This document shows, piece by piece, positions 35,390 to 44,253 of a stretch of 57,603 nucleotides of DNA. Each line of letters begins with the position of its first letter. Position 1 is the stretch's first letter. The notes beneath the pieces are model-generated. The model was given only the letters and a program-made list of their open reading frames with translations, was not told the origin of the DNA and searched no databases. The translations under genes were made by a program, and so were the position numbers. Source of the DNA: a bacterium (GTDB taxonomy: Bacteria; Bacteroidota; Rhodothermia; Balneolales; M1805); the NCBI GenBank assembly GCA_006226965.1, contig SBGQ01000044.1:1-57603 (forward strand). Reading direction: 5' to 3'.

Positions 35390-36394
35390 ATGAAATTAAT
35401 CATTCCTATGGCCGGAAAAGGAACTCGTCTGCGTCCTCATACGCATACAACTCCTAAGCCATTGCTTCCTGTTGCAGGGAAAATGATAATCGAGAGAATT
35501 ATTGACACATTTAATGAAACATTAGACCGCAAAATTGACGAAGTCGTATTTGTATTGGGTGATTTTGGTGACGAAGTAAAACACCGCCTCGAAGATATGT
35601 GTACGAAATACGGCGCTGCGGCATCATTCTATAAACAAGATGTTGCTCGCGGAACGGCACATGCCGTGTATTGTGCGGCCGAAAAATTAGAAGGCGAAAT
35701 TATCGTTGTTTTCGCTGATACCCTTTTTGATGTAAGCCAAAAGGTAAAAGTTGATAATGCCGATAGTGTTATTTGGTTAAAGGAAGTTGAAGACCCGCGT
35801 CGTTTTGGAGTGGCTGTTCACAAAGGCGAAGTAATAACTGATTTTGTGGAAAAGCCATCTGAACCAATTTCAAAATTGGCGATTATCGGAGTTTATTACT
35901 TTAAAAGTGGTGAATCTCTTAAAAAAGAAATTGAATATTTGTTAGAAAACAATGTAACCGGACACGGAAACGAATATCAGCTTACAGATGCGCTCGATCG
36001 ATTACTTAAAGATGGAAAAGTGTTTAAATCTGCAACTGTTGATGAGTGGTTGGATTGCGGAACCATTGATGCTTGGATTGAAACATCAGAAGTAGTTCTT
36101 GCAAAAGAGCAAAAAGAGATTAACGATGCAAATTATCCGGGTTGTACATTCACTCAACCTGTTTATTTAGGTGAAGGCGTTGAGTTGAACAATTCACATA
36201 TAGGGCCGAATGTTACAGTTGACGCCGGTGCAAAAGTTTTCAACTCAAAACTGTCTAACACCATTGTGTTAACGAAAGCTGTTGTTGAACAATCAGATTT
36301 GAATCATTCAACGGTTGGTCAACATGCACGTGTAAAGGGCGCCAAAGGTGAAGTACACGTTGGCGATCACTCAATTGTAAACTCAGAAGTATAA
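35390..36394 (+). CDS. Sugar nucleotidyltransferase with beta-helix tail
   Basis: The 334-residue protein begins with the nucleotidyltransferase signature MAGKGTRLRPHTHTTPKPLL and VAGKMIIERI, followed by VEKPSEPISKLAIIGVYYF and WLDCGTIDAWIE. These place it with glucose-1-phosphate thymidylyltransferases and GDP-mannose or UDP-glucose-type pyrophosphorylases. The C-terminal 80 residues carry left-handed beta-helix hexapeptides (VYLGEGVELNNSHIGPNVTV). The nucleotide and sugar cannot be fixed from sequence. Supply of ADP-glucose for glycogen is possible given the nearby glg genes, but GlgC-specific motifs are not obvious. It converges on the uspA-like gene across a shared terminator. Confidence 0.85.
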   Translation: MKLIIPMAGKGTRLRPHTHTTPKPLLPVAGKMIIERIIDTFNETLDRKIDEVVFVLGDFGDEVKHRLEDMCTKYGAAASFYKQDVARGTAHAVYCAAEKLEGEIIVVFADTLFDVSQKVKVDNADSVIWLKEVEDPRRFGVAVHKGEVITDFVEKPSEPISKLAIIGVYYFKSGESLKKEIEYLLENNVTGHGNEYQLTDALDRLLKDGKVFKSATVDEWLDCGTIDAWIETSEVVLAKEQKEINDANYPGCTFTQPVYLGEGVELNNSHIGPNVTVDAGAKVFNSKLSNTIVLTKAVVEQSDLNHSTVGQHARVKGAKGEVHVGDHSIVNSEV

Positions 36395-36413
36395 CTTTTA
36401 TACCAGCTTGATT

Positions 36414-36455
36414 AAACAAAAAAGGCTTTTGGGTATCCAAAAGCCTTTTTTGTTT
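36414..36455. terminator. Bidirectional terminator, nucleotidyltransferase / uspA
   Basis: A perfect 19-base-pair stem (36414-36432 with 36437-36455) surrounds the loop GTAT. The GC-rich core GGCTTTTGG is flanked by A-runs and T-runs on both sides, giving a working terminator for each convergent gene. Confidence 0.95.
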
Positions 36456-36469
36456 GAAAGTGTTTAGCG

Positions 36470-36910
36470 TTATTTAATAACAGTGATAACACATTGCATG
36501 TGGTGTAAAATGTAGTTAGAAACACCACCGGATAATAAATCGGTAATTTTCCAACGGTAGTCAGAACCACCCATAATGATATGATCGGTTTGATTTCCTT
36601 TGGCAATTTCAACAATAACTTGACGAGGCTCACCAATTGCAACCATAGTTGAAACTGTTTCGGCTTCGCCGGCTGCAATAAGAAAACGTTCTTTTGCTTC
36701 TCTCAAAATCTGCTTTCCGCGTTCTTTTTCTTTCGTTAATGCAGTTAACGGATTGCGGCTTTGCGTATCGTATGGATCCGGAATTACGTGAATAATTAAA
36801 ACATTCGGTTTTGGATCTAAAAATTTATACAGCTGAGCGGCATATTCCACGGATAAGTTCGCGTATTTCGAACCATCTGTTGCAATTAACCATCTTGTTG
36901 GCAGTTCCAT
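36470..36910 (-). CDS. Universal stress protein (UspA family)
   Basis: This 146-residue protein is a single Usp domain: WLIATDGSKYANLSVEYAAQL at the N-terminus, VLIIHVIPDPYD, and IIMGGSDYRWKITDLLSGGV near the C-terminus. The ATP-binding Usp motif is Gly-x2-Gly-x9-Gly-Ser/Thr. Here the second Gly is replaced (GGSDY) and the final pair is GG, so ATP binding of the MJ0577 kind is doubtful. It stands alone with a 178-base divergent spacer to cca; nothing else was seen in that spacer apart from a promoter element near cca. Confidence 0.88.
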   Translation of the reverse strand: MELPTRWLIATDGSKYANLSVEYAAQLYKFLDPKPNVLIIHVIPDPYDTQSRNPLTALTKEKERGKQILREAKERFLIAAGEAETVSTMVAIGEPRQVIVEIAKGNQTDHIIMGGSDYRWKITDLLSGGVSNYILHHMQCVITVIK

Positions 36911-37075
36911 AGCTCCTGAAAATTTATAAATGTTTGCCCCTTTAATTTGGAGAATATAATCAAGTTTTTTGTAATTACAAGTCTTGAAAGGGGCTTATCG
37001 GACATTAAAATGCAAAGATAAACCATTGTAAGACAGGAAAAAACATTTTCTGAAACGAATTGCAACTTGAATCCA

Positions 37076-37083
37076 TATCTTTG
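37076..37083 (+). promoter_or_regulatory. Bacteroidota-type -7 element before cca
   Basis: TATCTTTG matches TAnnTTTG and lies five bases before the ATG at 37089. The same octamer stands before AMP nucleosidase and arginine deiminase. The start site would fall at or beside the start codon, giving a leaderless or near-leaderless message. Confidence 0.5.
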
Positions 37084-37088
37084 CCCAC

Positions 37089-38525
37089 ATGCACAACCGT
37101 GAAATGGTACATTTTCCTAGTTTATTTAATTCGGAAATACAGCACATTTTTAAAACCATAGCCATTGCAGCGCAAGAGGTAAACCAAGACGCATATATAA
37201 TTGGCGGGTTTGTGCGAGACTTTTATTTATCAGATAAACCGGGAAAAGAAAGAACAGATATAGACTTTGTCACACTTGGTTCCGGCATTAAATTGGCTGA
37301 AAAAGTAGCTGAGTTATTAAAAGCGAAACAGCTTTCTGTTTTTAAACGATTCGGTACAGCTCACATACATTTTAAAGGGTACGATTTAGAGTTTGTAGGT
37401 GCCAGAAAAGAAAGTTATTCGCCCGATTCCCGAAAACCTGTAGTTGAAAATGGAACGCTTCAAGATGACCAAAATAGGCGGGATTTTACGATTAACGCAC
37501 TTTCTTGGAGTTTGAAGAATTATCCGGAGGGGAAATTACACGACCCGTTTGGCGGGTTAGCAGATATTGAAAAGCGAATCATAAGAACGCCTTTAAACCC
37601 TGAAGAAACATTCAGCGACGATCCGTTGAGAATGATGCGCGCTATTCGATTTGCAACAACGCTCAATTTTGATATAGACCCTCAGACTTTTCAGGGAATT
37701 CAAAAGATGGCAAAGCGCCTAGAAATTATTTCAAAAGAGCGCATAATTGAAGAGTTGAATAAAATTATCAGCTCGAACCAACCATCACTTGGATTTGCGT
37801 TGCTCTTATCCTCTGAGTTATTGCACCAATTTTTACCTGAAATGGTAGATTTATTGGGTGCCGAAGAAATGGATGGTGTTGGCCATAAAGATAACTTCTG
37901 GCACACCTTAAAAGTCTTGGATAATGTATCGAAAGTAAGCGAGGATTTATGGTTGCGTTGGGCGGCAATCTTACACGATATCGCCAAGCCGGCTACAAAA
38001 CGATTTGATAAGCGTGTAGGGTGGACATTCCATGGTCACGAAGCCTTGGGAGCAAAATGGGTTCCGCGAATTTTCAGAAGGCTATCACTTCCGCTTGATG
38101 AGCGCATGAAATACGTACAAAAGTTGGTTCGCTTGCATCTGCGTCCAATTTCTTTGGTTGATGATATCGTTACAGACAGCGCCATTCGACGATTACTATT
38201 TGATGCAGGTGATGATATAGACGATTTGATGAAGCTTTGCCGCGCTGACATCACCTCTAAAAATCCCAAAAAAGTGCAGCGTTATCTCGATAACTTCGAT
38301 AAAGTGGAAGAAAAGCTGATTGAGGTTGAGGAGAAAGATAAAATTCGGAATTGGCAGCCGCCGATAAAGGGCGAAGACATCATGAAAGCCTTCAACTTAA
38401 CACCAGGAAAAGAAGTCGGATTGATTAAAAAAGCAATTGAAGAAGCCATTTTGAACGGTGATATCCCAAACGAATATGATGCTGCCTATCAATTTATGCT
38501 CACATTTAAAGATAAATTAGCTTAA
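37089..38525 (+). CDS. cca: CCA tRNA nucleotidyltransferase with HD domain
   Basis: This enzyme adds or repairs the 3' CCA of tRNA. The 478-residue protein has the class II nucleotidyltransferase head: GGFVRD (residues 39-44), the two metal-binding Asp in DIDF (57-60), RRDFTINALSWSL, and DPFGGLADIEKRIIRTP. The RNA-binding domain (DDPLRMMRAIRFATTL) follows. A C-terminal HD domain contains WAAILHDIAKP at about residue 297. Close relatives include poly(A) polymerase I, but the HD domain favours CCA-adding enzymes. It is followed five bases later by ispE. Confidence 0.93.
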   Translation: MHNREMVHFPSLFNSEIQHIFKTIAIAAQEVNQDAYIIGGFVRDFYLSDKPGKERTDIDFVTLGSGIKLAEKVAELLKAKQLSVFKRFGTAHIHFKGYDLEFVGARKESYSPDSRKPVVENGTLQDDQNRRDFTINALSWSLKNYPEGKLHDPFGGLADIEKRIIRTPLNPEETFSDDPLRMMRAIRFATTLNFDIDPQTFQGIQKMAKRLEIISKERIIEELNKIISSNQPSLGFALLLSSELLHQFLPEMVDLLGAEEMDGVGHKDNFWHTLKVLDNVSKVSEDLWLRWAAILHDIAKPATKRFDKRVGWTFHGHEALGAKWVPRIFRRLSLPLDERMKYVQKLVRLHLRPISLVDDIVTDSAIRRLLFDAGDDIDDLMKLCRADITSKNPKKVQRYLDNFDKVEEKLIEVEEKDKIRNWQPPIKGEDIMKAFNLTPGKEVGLIKKAIEEAILNGDIPNEYDAAYQFMLTFKDKLA

Positions 38526-38530
38526 AAAGT

Positions 38531-39409
38531 ATGAGTGAACACGCTATATGGAAGGCTTCTTCCTATGCCAAGATTAATGTTGGCCTACATGTTTTGAACC
38601 GTTTACCCAACGGCTATCATGAAATAGAAACAGGTTTTGCCTTTATTGAGTGGTTTGATGAAATAACTATGCAGGAAGCAAAAAGCATGGAAGTTTCAAT
38701 AAATGATTATCGGTTGATGAACGATAATAACACCTTGATTCATAAAGCGATTCAGGTTTTAAAAGATGCCGGTTTTACAGTTCCGAATCTAAAGATTGAT
38801 GTAAATAAACGAATTCCACTTGGCGCGGGTCTCGGTGGTGGAAGTTCAAATGCTGCTTTAACCCTTCGAATGATTAACAAAATTGCAAAGTTGGAAATCG
38901 AAGAAAAGAAACTTTTGGAATTAGGAGCAAGCTTAGGTGCTGATGTTCCTGTTTTTATAAAAGGTGAACCTTGTTTTGCAACAGGAATTGGTACAACATT
39001 AAAAAAAGCAGCTATTCAGCCCGATGCATGGATTGTTACCGTATATCCAAATGAAAGCTCATCAACAAAAGAAGCGTATGAAAACTGTGAACCCAACTCG
39101 GATCGCGAATATCACTTATTAGATGAGCTGCAAACAGGTGAATTAGAAGAATGGCGATATTTTTTGGAAAACGATTTAGAAAAAACAGTTATTCCATATC
39201 ACCCGATAATCGGTGATTTTAAAGATCAAATGTATGATTTTGGAGCTATGTATGCTGCAATGAGTGGAAGCGGTTCTTCAGTTTTTGGGCTTTTTGAGCA
39301 AGACTTTGTTGCACTATCCGCTTATGATGCGTTTATTAGGCTCGGTTATCCGGCTAGTGTAACCCGACCGGGATTTAAGCCGGACCTTGGCATATATAGA
39401 ATAGACTAA
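38531..39409 (+). CDS. ispE: 4-diphosphocytidyl-2-C-methyl-D-erythritol kinase IspE
   Basis: IspE is the ATP-dependent kinase of the methylerythritol phosphate route to isoprenoids. The 292-residue protein has AYAKINVGLHVL-like SYAKINVGLHVLNRLPNGYH at the N-terminus, the GHMP kinase ATP loop PLGAGLGGGSSNAAL (about 96-110), GADVPVFIKGEPCFATGIG, and AMSGSGSSVFGLF near the C-terminus. Its presence means this organism makes isoprenoids by the MEP pathway. It is co-oriented with cca. Confidence 0.96.
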   Translation: MSEHAIWKASSYAKINVGLHVLNRLPNGYHEIETGFAFIEWFDEITMQEAKSMEVSINDYRLMNDNNTLIHKAIQVLKDAGFTVPNLKIDVNKRIPLGAGLGGGSSNAALTLRMINKIAKLEIEEKKLLELGASLGADVPVFIKGEPCFATGIGTTLKKAAIQPDAWIVTVYPNESSSTKEAYENCEPNSDREYHLLDELQTGELEEWRYFLENDLEKTVIPYHPIIGDFKDQMYDFGAMYAAMSGSGSSVFGLFEQDFVALSAYDAFIRLGYPASVTRPGFKPDLGIYRID

Positions 39410-39511
39410 ACTAAACAGGTACAAATCAGAAAAGCTTACACAAACATTTTTGAGAAATAAGCAAAATAGCGCATTTTTAGGCGCTTTTACTTTGAAAGAA
39501 AACTAATACTT

Positions 39512-41980
39512 ATGGCAAAAAAATCAGCTGTTGTTAATCCTCCTGCGGGTCTGGATGTGGAGTCGTTAAAAGCCGATATCCAAAGACATTTAAAATATAC
39601 TTTGGCAAAAGACGAGTACTCCTCAACTGAATGGGATTTATATCAAAGCGTTGTGCTTTCGGTTATGGACCGTTTACACGAGCGCTGGATCGAGACTCAA
39701 CAATATTACTATAAGAAAGATGTAAAGAGGGTATACTACCTCTCTATGGAATACTTAATCGGGCGTTTGTTGGATAATGCTTTAATCAATTTGGGCATTT
39801 TGGATGAAGTTAAAGGCGCCTTAGCTGATTTAGGTATCGACTATGAAGAAATCAGAAATGCTGAATGGGATGCCGGTTTAGGAAACGGTGGTTTAGGTCG
39901 TTTAGCGGCTTGTTTCTTGGATAGTATGGCTTCCTTGGGCATTCCGGGTTATGGATATGGAATTCGCTATGATTTCGGAATTTTTTATCAAAAAATTGTA
40001 AGCGGTTTCCAAAAAGAAAGTCCGGATTTATGGCTTCGTTATGGAAATCCATGGGATATTGTTCGTCCGACCGTGAACTATCCGGTTCATTTTTATGGTG
40101 AGTCGTTACCCTACACGGATAGCGAAGGTCGTTTACGTTTTAAATGGGAAAACACAGATGTAGTTGAAGCAGTAGCTTACGACACTCCTGTTCCCGGTTT
40201 TAAAAACAACGTGGTAAACAACTTACGTTTATGGAAAGCCAGCTCATCAAAGTCGTTCAACTTAGAAATTTTTAATCAGGGTGATTACATTAATGCTGTT
40301 CGAGAAACTGAATTGCATGAAAACATCTCTCGAGTATTGTATCCGAACGACAAAGTGTTTGTTGGACAGGAATTACGACTCAAACAAGAATATTTCTTAG
40401 TGAGTGCAACGCTTCAGGATATTTTACGCCGCTTTAAAAAGCAGTACAGCGATTGGAGATTGTTACCTGAGAAAGTAGCCATTCAATGTAATGATACGCA
40501 CCCGAACTTAGCTGTTCCTGAATTAATGCGAATCTTGTTGGATGAAGAAGCGCTCGATTGGGATACTGCATGGGAAATCACAGAAAAAACCATTGCATAC
40601 ACCAACCATACGTTGATGCCTGAGGCATTAGAGCGTTGGCCGGTTTCTTTGATGCGCCATTTATTACCACGCCATTTGCAAATCATATACGAAATCAATA
40701 ATCGCTTTTTAAATAAAGTGAGAGCTGAAATGGGTGAAGACATTAACCTGATTCGCAGAATGTCGATTATTTCTGAAGGCAGCCAACCTGATGTAAGAAT
40801 GGCTTCTTTAGGAATCGTAGGTTCCAGAAAAATAAACGGTGTATCTGCCCTTCACAGCGATTTGCTCAAGAAAACCTTGTTCAAAGATTATTATGAACTA
40901 TGGCCGGAGAAATTCACCAACAAAACAAATGGTATTACACCTCGCCGTTGGTTAAAGCAGTGTAACCCGGAATTAGCAAATTTGATTACTTCTAAAATTG
41001 GCGAACATTGGGTAACACATTTAGATGACCTCAAACAAATTGAAAAATTCTCAACAGACAAAAAGTTTAAAAAAGAGTTTGCGAAAATTAAACTCGAAAA
41101 CAAAAAGCGTCTGGCCGAATACGTAAAAGTGAAAATGGATATCGACTTGAATGTAAATTCTATGTTTGATGTGCAGATTAAGCGTATTCACGAGTACAAG
41201 CGTCAGTTGATGAATGCATTGCACGCCATCGTGTTATATAACCGAATTAAAGATAATCCATCAGCGAAATTCCAGCCTAGAACTATTCTGTTTGGTGGAA
41301 AAGCAGCGCCGGGTTATTACATGGCAAAAATGCACATCAAATTGATAAACAGCATTGCTGATAAAGTGAATAACGACCCGCAAGTCGGCGATAAGTTAAA
41401 AGTAGCGTTCTTGCCTAATTACTCCGTTTCATTGGCCGAAAAAATGATTCCGGCTGCGGAATTATCTGAGCAAATTTCAACTGCGGGTATGGAAGCGTCC
41501 GGTACGGGTAACATGAAGTTCGCTTTAAACGGAGCGTTAACCATCGGAACTTTGGATGGTGCAAACGTTGAAATGAAAGAACACATCGGTGACGATAATA
41601 TTTTCATTTTTGGTTTAACCGTTGAAGATGTTGAGAAAATTCGTCGTGAAGGGTATAGTGCTTACGAGCATTATATGCGTCAGCCGGAGTTAAAACGTGC
41701 ATTAGATCAGTTAAAAGAAGGTTTCTTCTCTCCTGAGCAACACGATTTATTCCAACCAATTGTAAATGCCATCTTGCACGACAACGATTATTATTTAATC
41801 TGTGCTGATTTTGAGCACTATGTAAACATGCAGGACAAGGTTTCTGAATTGTATCAGGATCAGGATAAATGGAATGAGATGGCTATTCTAAATACCGCGC
41901 GTATGGGATATTTCTCTTCTGACAGAACGATTAATGATTACAACGAAGAAATTTGGAGAGCCGGAACGGTTAAATTCTAA
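39512..41980 (+). CDS. glgP: Glycogen phosphorylase GlgP (GT35)
   Basis: GlgP releases glucose-1-phosphate from glycogen. The 822-residue chain matches the long, eukaryote-like and GlgP/MalP type. Features are RVYYLSMEYLIGRLLDNAL, NAEWDAGLGNGGLGRLAACF, YGIRYDFGIFYQ, RRMSIISEGSQPDVRMASL, NKTNGITPRRWL, RIHEYKRQLMNALH, and the pyridoxal phosphate region EASGTGNMKFALNGALTIGT with its binding Lys. The gene follows a 102-base gap containing a weak GC stem (AGCGC with GCGCT, near 39468-39485) that may act as an attenuator. A strong terminator follows. Confidence 0.97.
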   Translation: MAKKSAVVNPPAGLDVESLKADIQRHLKYTLAKDEYSSTEWDLYQSVVLSVMDRLHERWIETQQYYYKKDVKRVYYLSMEYLIGRLLDNALINLGILDEVKGALADLGIDYEEIRNAEWDAGLGNGGLGRLAACFLDSMASLGIPGYGYGIRYDFGIFYQKIVSGFQKESPDLWLRYGNPWDIVRPTVNYPVHFYGESLPYTDSEGRLRFKWENTDVVEAVAYDTPVPGFKNNVVNNLRLWKASSSKSFNLEIFNQGDYINAVRETELHENISRVLYPNDKVFVGQELRLKQEYFLVSATLQDILRRFKKQYSDWRLLPEKVAIQCNDTHPNLAVPELMRILLDEEALDWDTAWEITEKTIAYTNHTLMPEALERWPVSLMRHLLPRHLQIIYEINNRFLNKVRAEMGEDINLIRRMSIISEGSQPDVRMASLGIVGSRKINGVSALHSDLLKKTLFKDYYELWPEKFTNKTNGITPRRWLKQCNPELANLITSKIGEHWVTHLDDLKQIEKFSTDKKFKKEFAKIKLENKKRLAEYVKVKMDIDLNVNSMFDVQIKRIHEYKRQLMNALHAIVLYNRIKDNPSAKFQPRTILFGGKAAPGYYMAKMHIKLINSIADKVNNDPQVGDKLKVAFLPNYSVSLAEKMIPAAELSEQISTAGMEASGTGNMKFALNGALTIGTLDGANVEMKEHIGDDNIFIFGLTVEDVEKIRREGYSAYEHYMRQPELKRALDQLKEGFFSPEQHDLFQPIVNAILHDNDYYLICADFEHYVNMQDKVSELYQDQDKWNEMAILNTARMGYFSSDRTINDYNEEIWRAGTVKF

Positions 41981-42000
41981 TTTTTCTGAAATCAGTTTTG

Positions 42001-42032
42001 AGCCATGCAGGATTACTTGCATGGCTTTTTTT
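42001..42032 (+). terminator. Terminator after glgP
   Basis: AGCCATGCA (42001-42009) pairs with TGCATGGCT (42018-42026) around an 8-base loop, followed by seven T ending at 42032. It is 20 bases after the glgP stop. Its tail overlaps the last codon of the opposing NUDIX gene. Confidence 0.92.
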
Positions 42033-42573
42033 ATTTGATTTTCAACAGCCACTGAGCAACTCCGGCCCAAATAAGTGAATGGTCAATTTTTCCTGATTTT
42101 ATCCAGTCTAAAAACTCTTGTTCGGAAACGCTTAGAATTTCAATCTCTTCCATTTCATCCAAATCTTGAGCTGAAACGAGTTTGCAATCCTTTGCATAAA
42201 AAAGATGCGTATAGTTTGTCATAAATGCAGGGTTTACGGCGGTTTTACCAAGGAATGTCCAATTGTCTGACTCATACCCCGTTTCTTCGAGTAACTCTCT
42301 TTTTGCGGCAAGTAAGGGGTCTTCATTTTTGTCGATAGCGCCACCTGGAATCTCAAGGGTAACGGCATCAATGCCATGCCGATATTGTTTTACTAAAATG
42401 ATTTCTCCTGATGTAGTTTGCGCAATCACATTTATCCAATCCGGTGCTTTAATGGAATAAAAAGTTCCAGTTTTTTCATGTGATGAAGCATGATGCGAAT
42501 GAACACTTAAAATGGAAGTTTTGAGAATTTCTTTCTCAGAATCACGTGTCCACTTGTCGATTTTTGAATTCAT
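42031..42573 (-). CDS. NUDIX hydrolase, ADP-ribose pyrophosphatase-like
   Basis: The 180-residue protein carries a complete NUDIX box (about residues 78-100): GAIDKNEDPLLAAKRELLEE and TGY after it, with all metal-binding Glu present. The preceding ILVKQYRHGIDAVTLEIPGG and the following NPAFMTNYTHLFYA are typical of ADP-sugar pyrophosphatases (NudF/NUDT5 type). The likely substrate is ADP-ribose or a related nucleoside diphosphate sugar. Given the neighbouring glycogen genes, ADP-glucose is also conceivable. It ends in the glgP terminator and diverges from AMP nucleosidase. Confidence 0.9.
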   Translation of the reverse strand: MNSKIDKWTRDSEKEILKTSILSVHSHHASSHEKTGTFYSIKAPDWINVIAQTTSGEIILVKQYRHGIDAVTLEIPGGAIDKNEDPLLAAKRELLEETGYESDNWTFLGKTAVNPAFMTNYTHLFYAKDCKLVSAQDLDEMEEIEILSVSEQEFLDWIKSGKIDHSLIWAGVAQWLLKIK

Positions 42574-42598
42574 GTTTTCAGGGATTGGTTGGTATGCC

Positions 42599-42606
42599 TA
42601 TCTTTG
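42599..42606 (+). promoter_or_regulatory. Bacteroidota-type -7 element before amn
   Basis: TATCTTTG fits TAnnTTTG, 30 bases before the ATG at 42637 in the 63-base divergent spacer. A leader of about 25 bases with an AAAGTAAGTAAAGG stretch would result. Confidence 0.45.
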
Positions 42607-42636
42607 AGCGAAAAAGTAAGTAAAGGTACTGATTAG

Positions 42637-43821
42637 ATGACTACAACTTTTTCGATTTTACCGGATAATAAACGCTCTGAAGATGATTTAAATGCGCTGG
42701 TTTCAAAAGCCTGCGATGTAATGGAGGAACTCTACGACCAAGGTTATTATCCTAAAATGACCGTTAAACGTTCTTGGTCGGAACACAATCCGGTAATTGA
42801 AGGTGAATTTGCAAAACCCAAAGCTTATCGTTGGTATCTCACTAGAGAAATAAAAAAATTAGTTCAGCACGGTGCTGAAGTAGTTGTTGATACCGAGAGA
42901 AAAGCAGTTCCCTTAAACGATCCGCTTTTATTAGATGCACTCGACGAAGAAGATTGGGATATCACACAAAAAAAATTATTCCTTTTTAAAGCTGAACGGA
43001 TTGATATCTCGCTAAATCGTCTCGAACATTATACCGGAACTGGTGCAGAAGACTTTCAACGAAATATTTTATTTACCAACTATGATATGCACGTGGAAGT
43101 TTTCCGCGAAAAATATCCCGATTGTGTGAAGCCTTCTAGAAAAGGTGTTCAGATGCCGGCTTATCATCACAAATTGCCAAATAACGAGGGTTTAACACTG
43201 ATAAATATTGGTGTTGGTCCATCAAACGCAAAAACCTGTAGCGACCATATCGCTGTTTTACGCCCGGATTTAATGATTATGGTCGGCCACTGCGGTGGTT
43301 TGAGAAACCATCAGGAAATTGGAGATTTTGTGTTGGCATCTGGTTATATGCGTGCTGACGGTGTGTTAGATGATTTATTACCGCTTCATGTACCCATTGC
43401 CCCGACTTTTACCTTGAATTTATTCTTACAGGAAGCGTTGCGCGAAAACAAATTGAATTACAGAATCGGAACGGTGTACACGACAATGAACCGAAACTGG
43501 GAATTCAGCAAGAAAAAATCGATTCAGGATATTCATTTAAGCCGTTCTATCGCAATTGATATGGAATCAGCGACCTTGGCAACAAACGGATTTCGTTATC
43601 GCATACCACATGCGACATTGCTTTGTGTTAGTGATAAACCTTTACACGGTAAGCCAAAATTGAGTGGACCTGCCCAGTCGTTTTACGAAAACTCTAAAAA
43701 ACTCCATTTAGACGTGGTAATTCGTGCTATTGAATTGGCAAAACAACAACATCCGACAGGATTACCAACATCAAGTATTCGTGCCTTAAACGAACCGTTG
43801 ATGGGCGGGCCTGATGCTTAA
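42637..43821 (+). CDS. amn: AMP nucleosidase
   Basis: Amn cleaves AMP to adenine and ribose-5-phosphate. The 394-residue protein has an N-terminal regulatory domain (YPKMTVKRSWSEHNPVIEGE, RWYLTREIKKLVQHGAEV) and a C-terminal nucleoside phosphorylase-like domain with LINIGVGPSNAKTCSDHIAV, IMVGHCGGLRNHQEIGDFVL and AIDMESATLATNGFRYRIP. The order and motifs match AMP nucleosidase and not purine nucleoside phosphorylase. It is shorter than the E. coli enzyme (484) because of a smaller N-terminal domain. Its end overlaps the next gene by eight bases (ATGCTTAA). Confidence 0.94.
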   Translation: MTTTFSILPDNKRSEDDLNALVSKACDVMEELYDQGYYPKMTVKRSWSEHNPVIEGEFAKPKAYRWYLTREIKKLVQHGAEVVVDTERKAVPLNDPLLLDALDEEDWDITQKKLFLFKAERIDISLNRLEHYTGTGAEDFQRNILFTNYDMHVEVFREKYPDCVKPSRKGVQMPAYHHKLPNNEGLTLINIGVGPSNAKTCSDHIAVLRPDLMIMVGHCGGLRNHQEIGDFVLASGYMRADGVLDDLLPLHVPIAPTFTLNLFLQEALRENKLNYRIGTVYTTMNRNWEFSKKKSIQDIHLSRSIAIDMESATLATNGFRYRIPHATLLCVSDKPLHGKPKLSGPAQSFYENSKKLHLDVVIRAIELAKQQHPTGLPTSSIRALNEPLMGGPDA

Positions 43822-44251
43822 GTTTAGATTAGCAACTTTGGATGAGGTAATTCCACTTCGCCATGAAATTCTAAGAAAAGGTCGTCCGGTTGAGACGGCC
43901 TTTTTTCCAGAGGATAAGGAATCAGAAACCCGTCATTTTGGTTTATTTGATGAATCCGGTGTTATTGCTTGTTGTTTAACCATCATACCAAAAAATTATA
44001 AAGAAAACGATGCGTGGCAGCTGAGAGGTATGGCAACCCGCGCCGATTTACAAGGTAATGGTGTTGGAAGTCAATTGGTTGAGAAAGCAATAGACTTTAT
44101 GCAAGAGGTTCAGAGTAAGTCGATTATTTGGTGCAATGCAAGAGAAGCAGCATGTCGTTTTTATGAAAAACTGGGCTGGAAAATCGATTCTGAAAAGTTT
44201 GATATCGATCCGATTGGACCTCATTATAAAATGCTGAAAGTGTTAGAATAA
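43814..44251 (+). CDS. GNAT-family N-acetyltransferase
   Basis: This 145-residue protein is a GNAT domain: MLKFRLATLDEVIPLRHEIL at the N-terminus, LRGMATRADLQGNGVGSQLV containing the acetyl-CoA loop (R/Q-x2-G-x-G/A as QGNGVG), and ARE-AACRFYEKLGWK-like REAACRFYEKLGWKID at the C-terminus. The acceptor substrate cannot be inferred. It is translationally coupled to amn by an 8-base overlap. Confidence 0.88.
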   Translation: MLKFRLATLDEVIPLRHEILRKGRPVETAFFPEDKESETRHFGLFDESGVIACCLTIIPKNYKENDAWQLRGMATRADLQGNGVGSQLVEKAIDFMQEVQSKSIIWCNAREAACRFYEKLGWKIDSEKFDIDPIGPHYKMLKVLE

Positions 44252-44253
44252 GT

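Noticed and set aside
39468-39485. Terminator between ispE and glgP
   Set aside because: The stem is only five base pairs with a short TTTT, too weak to call.
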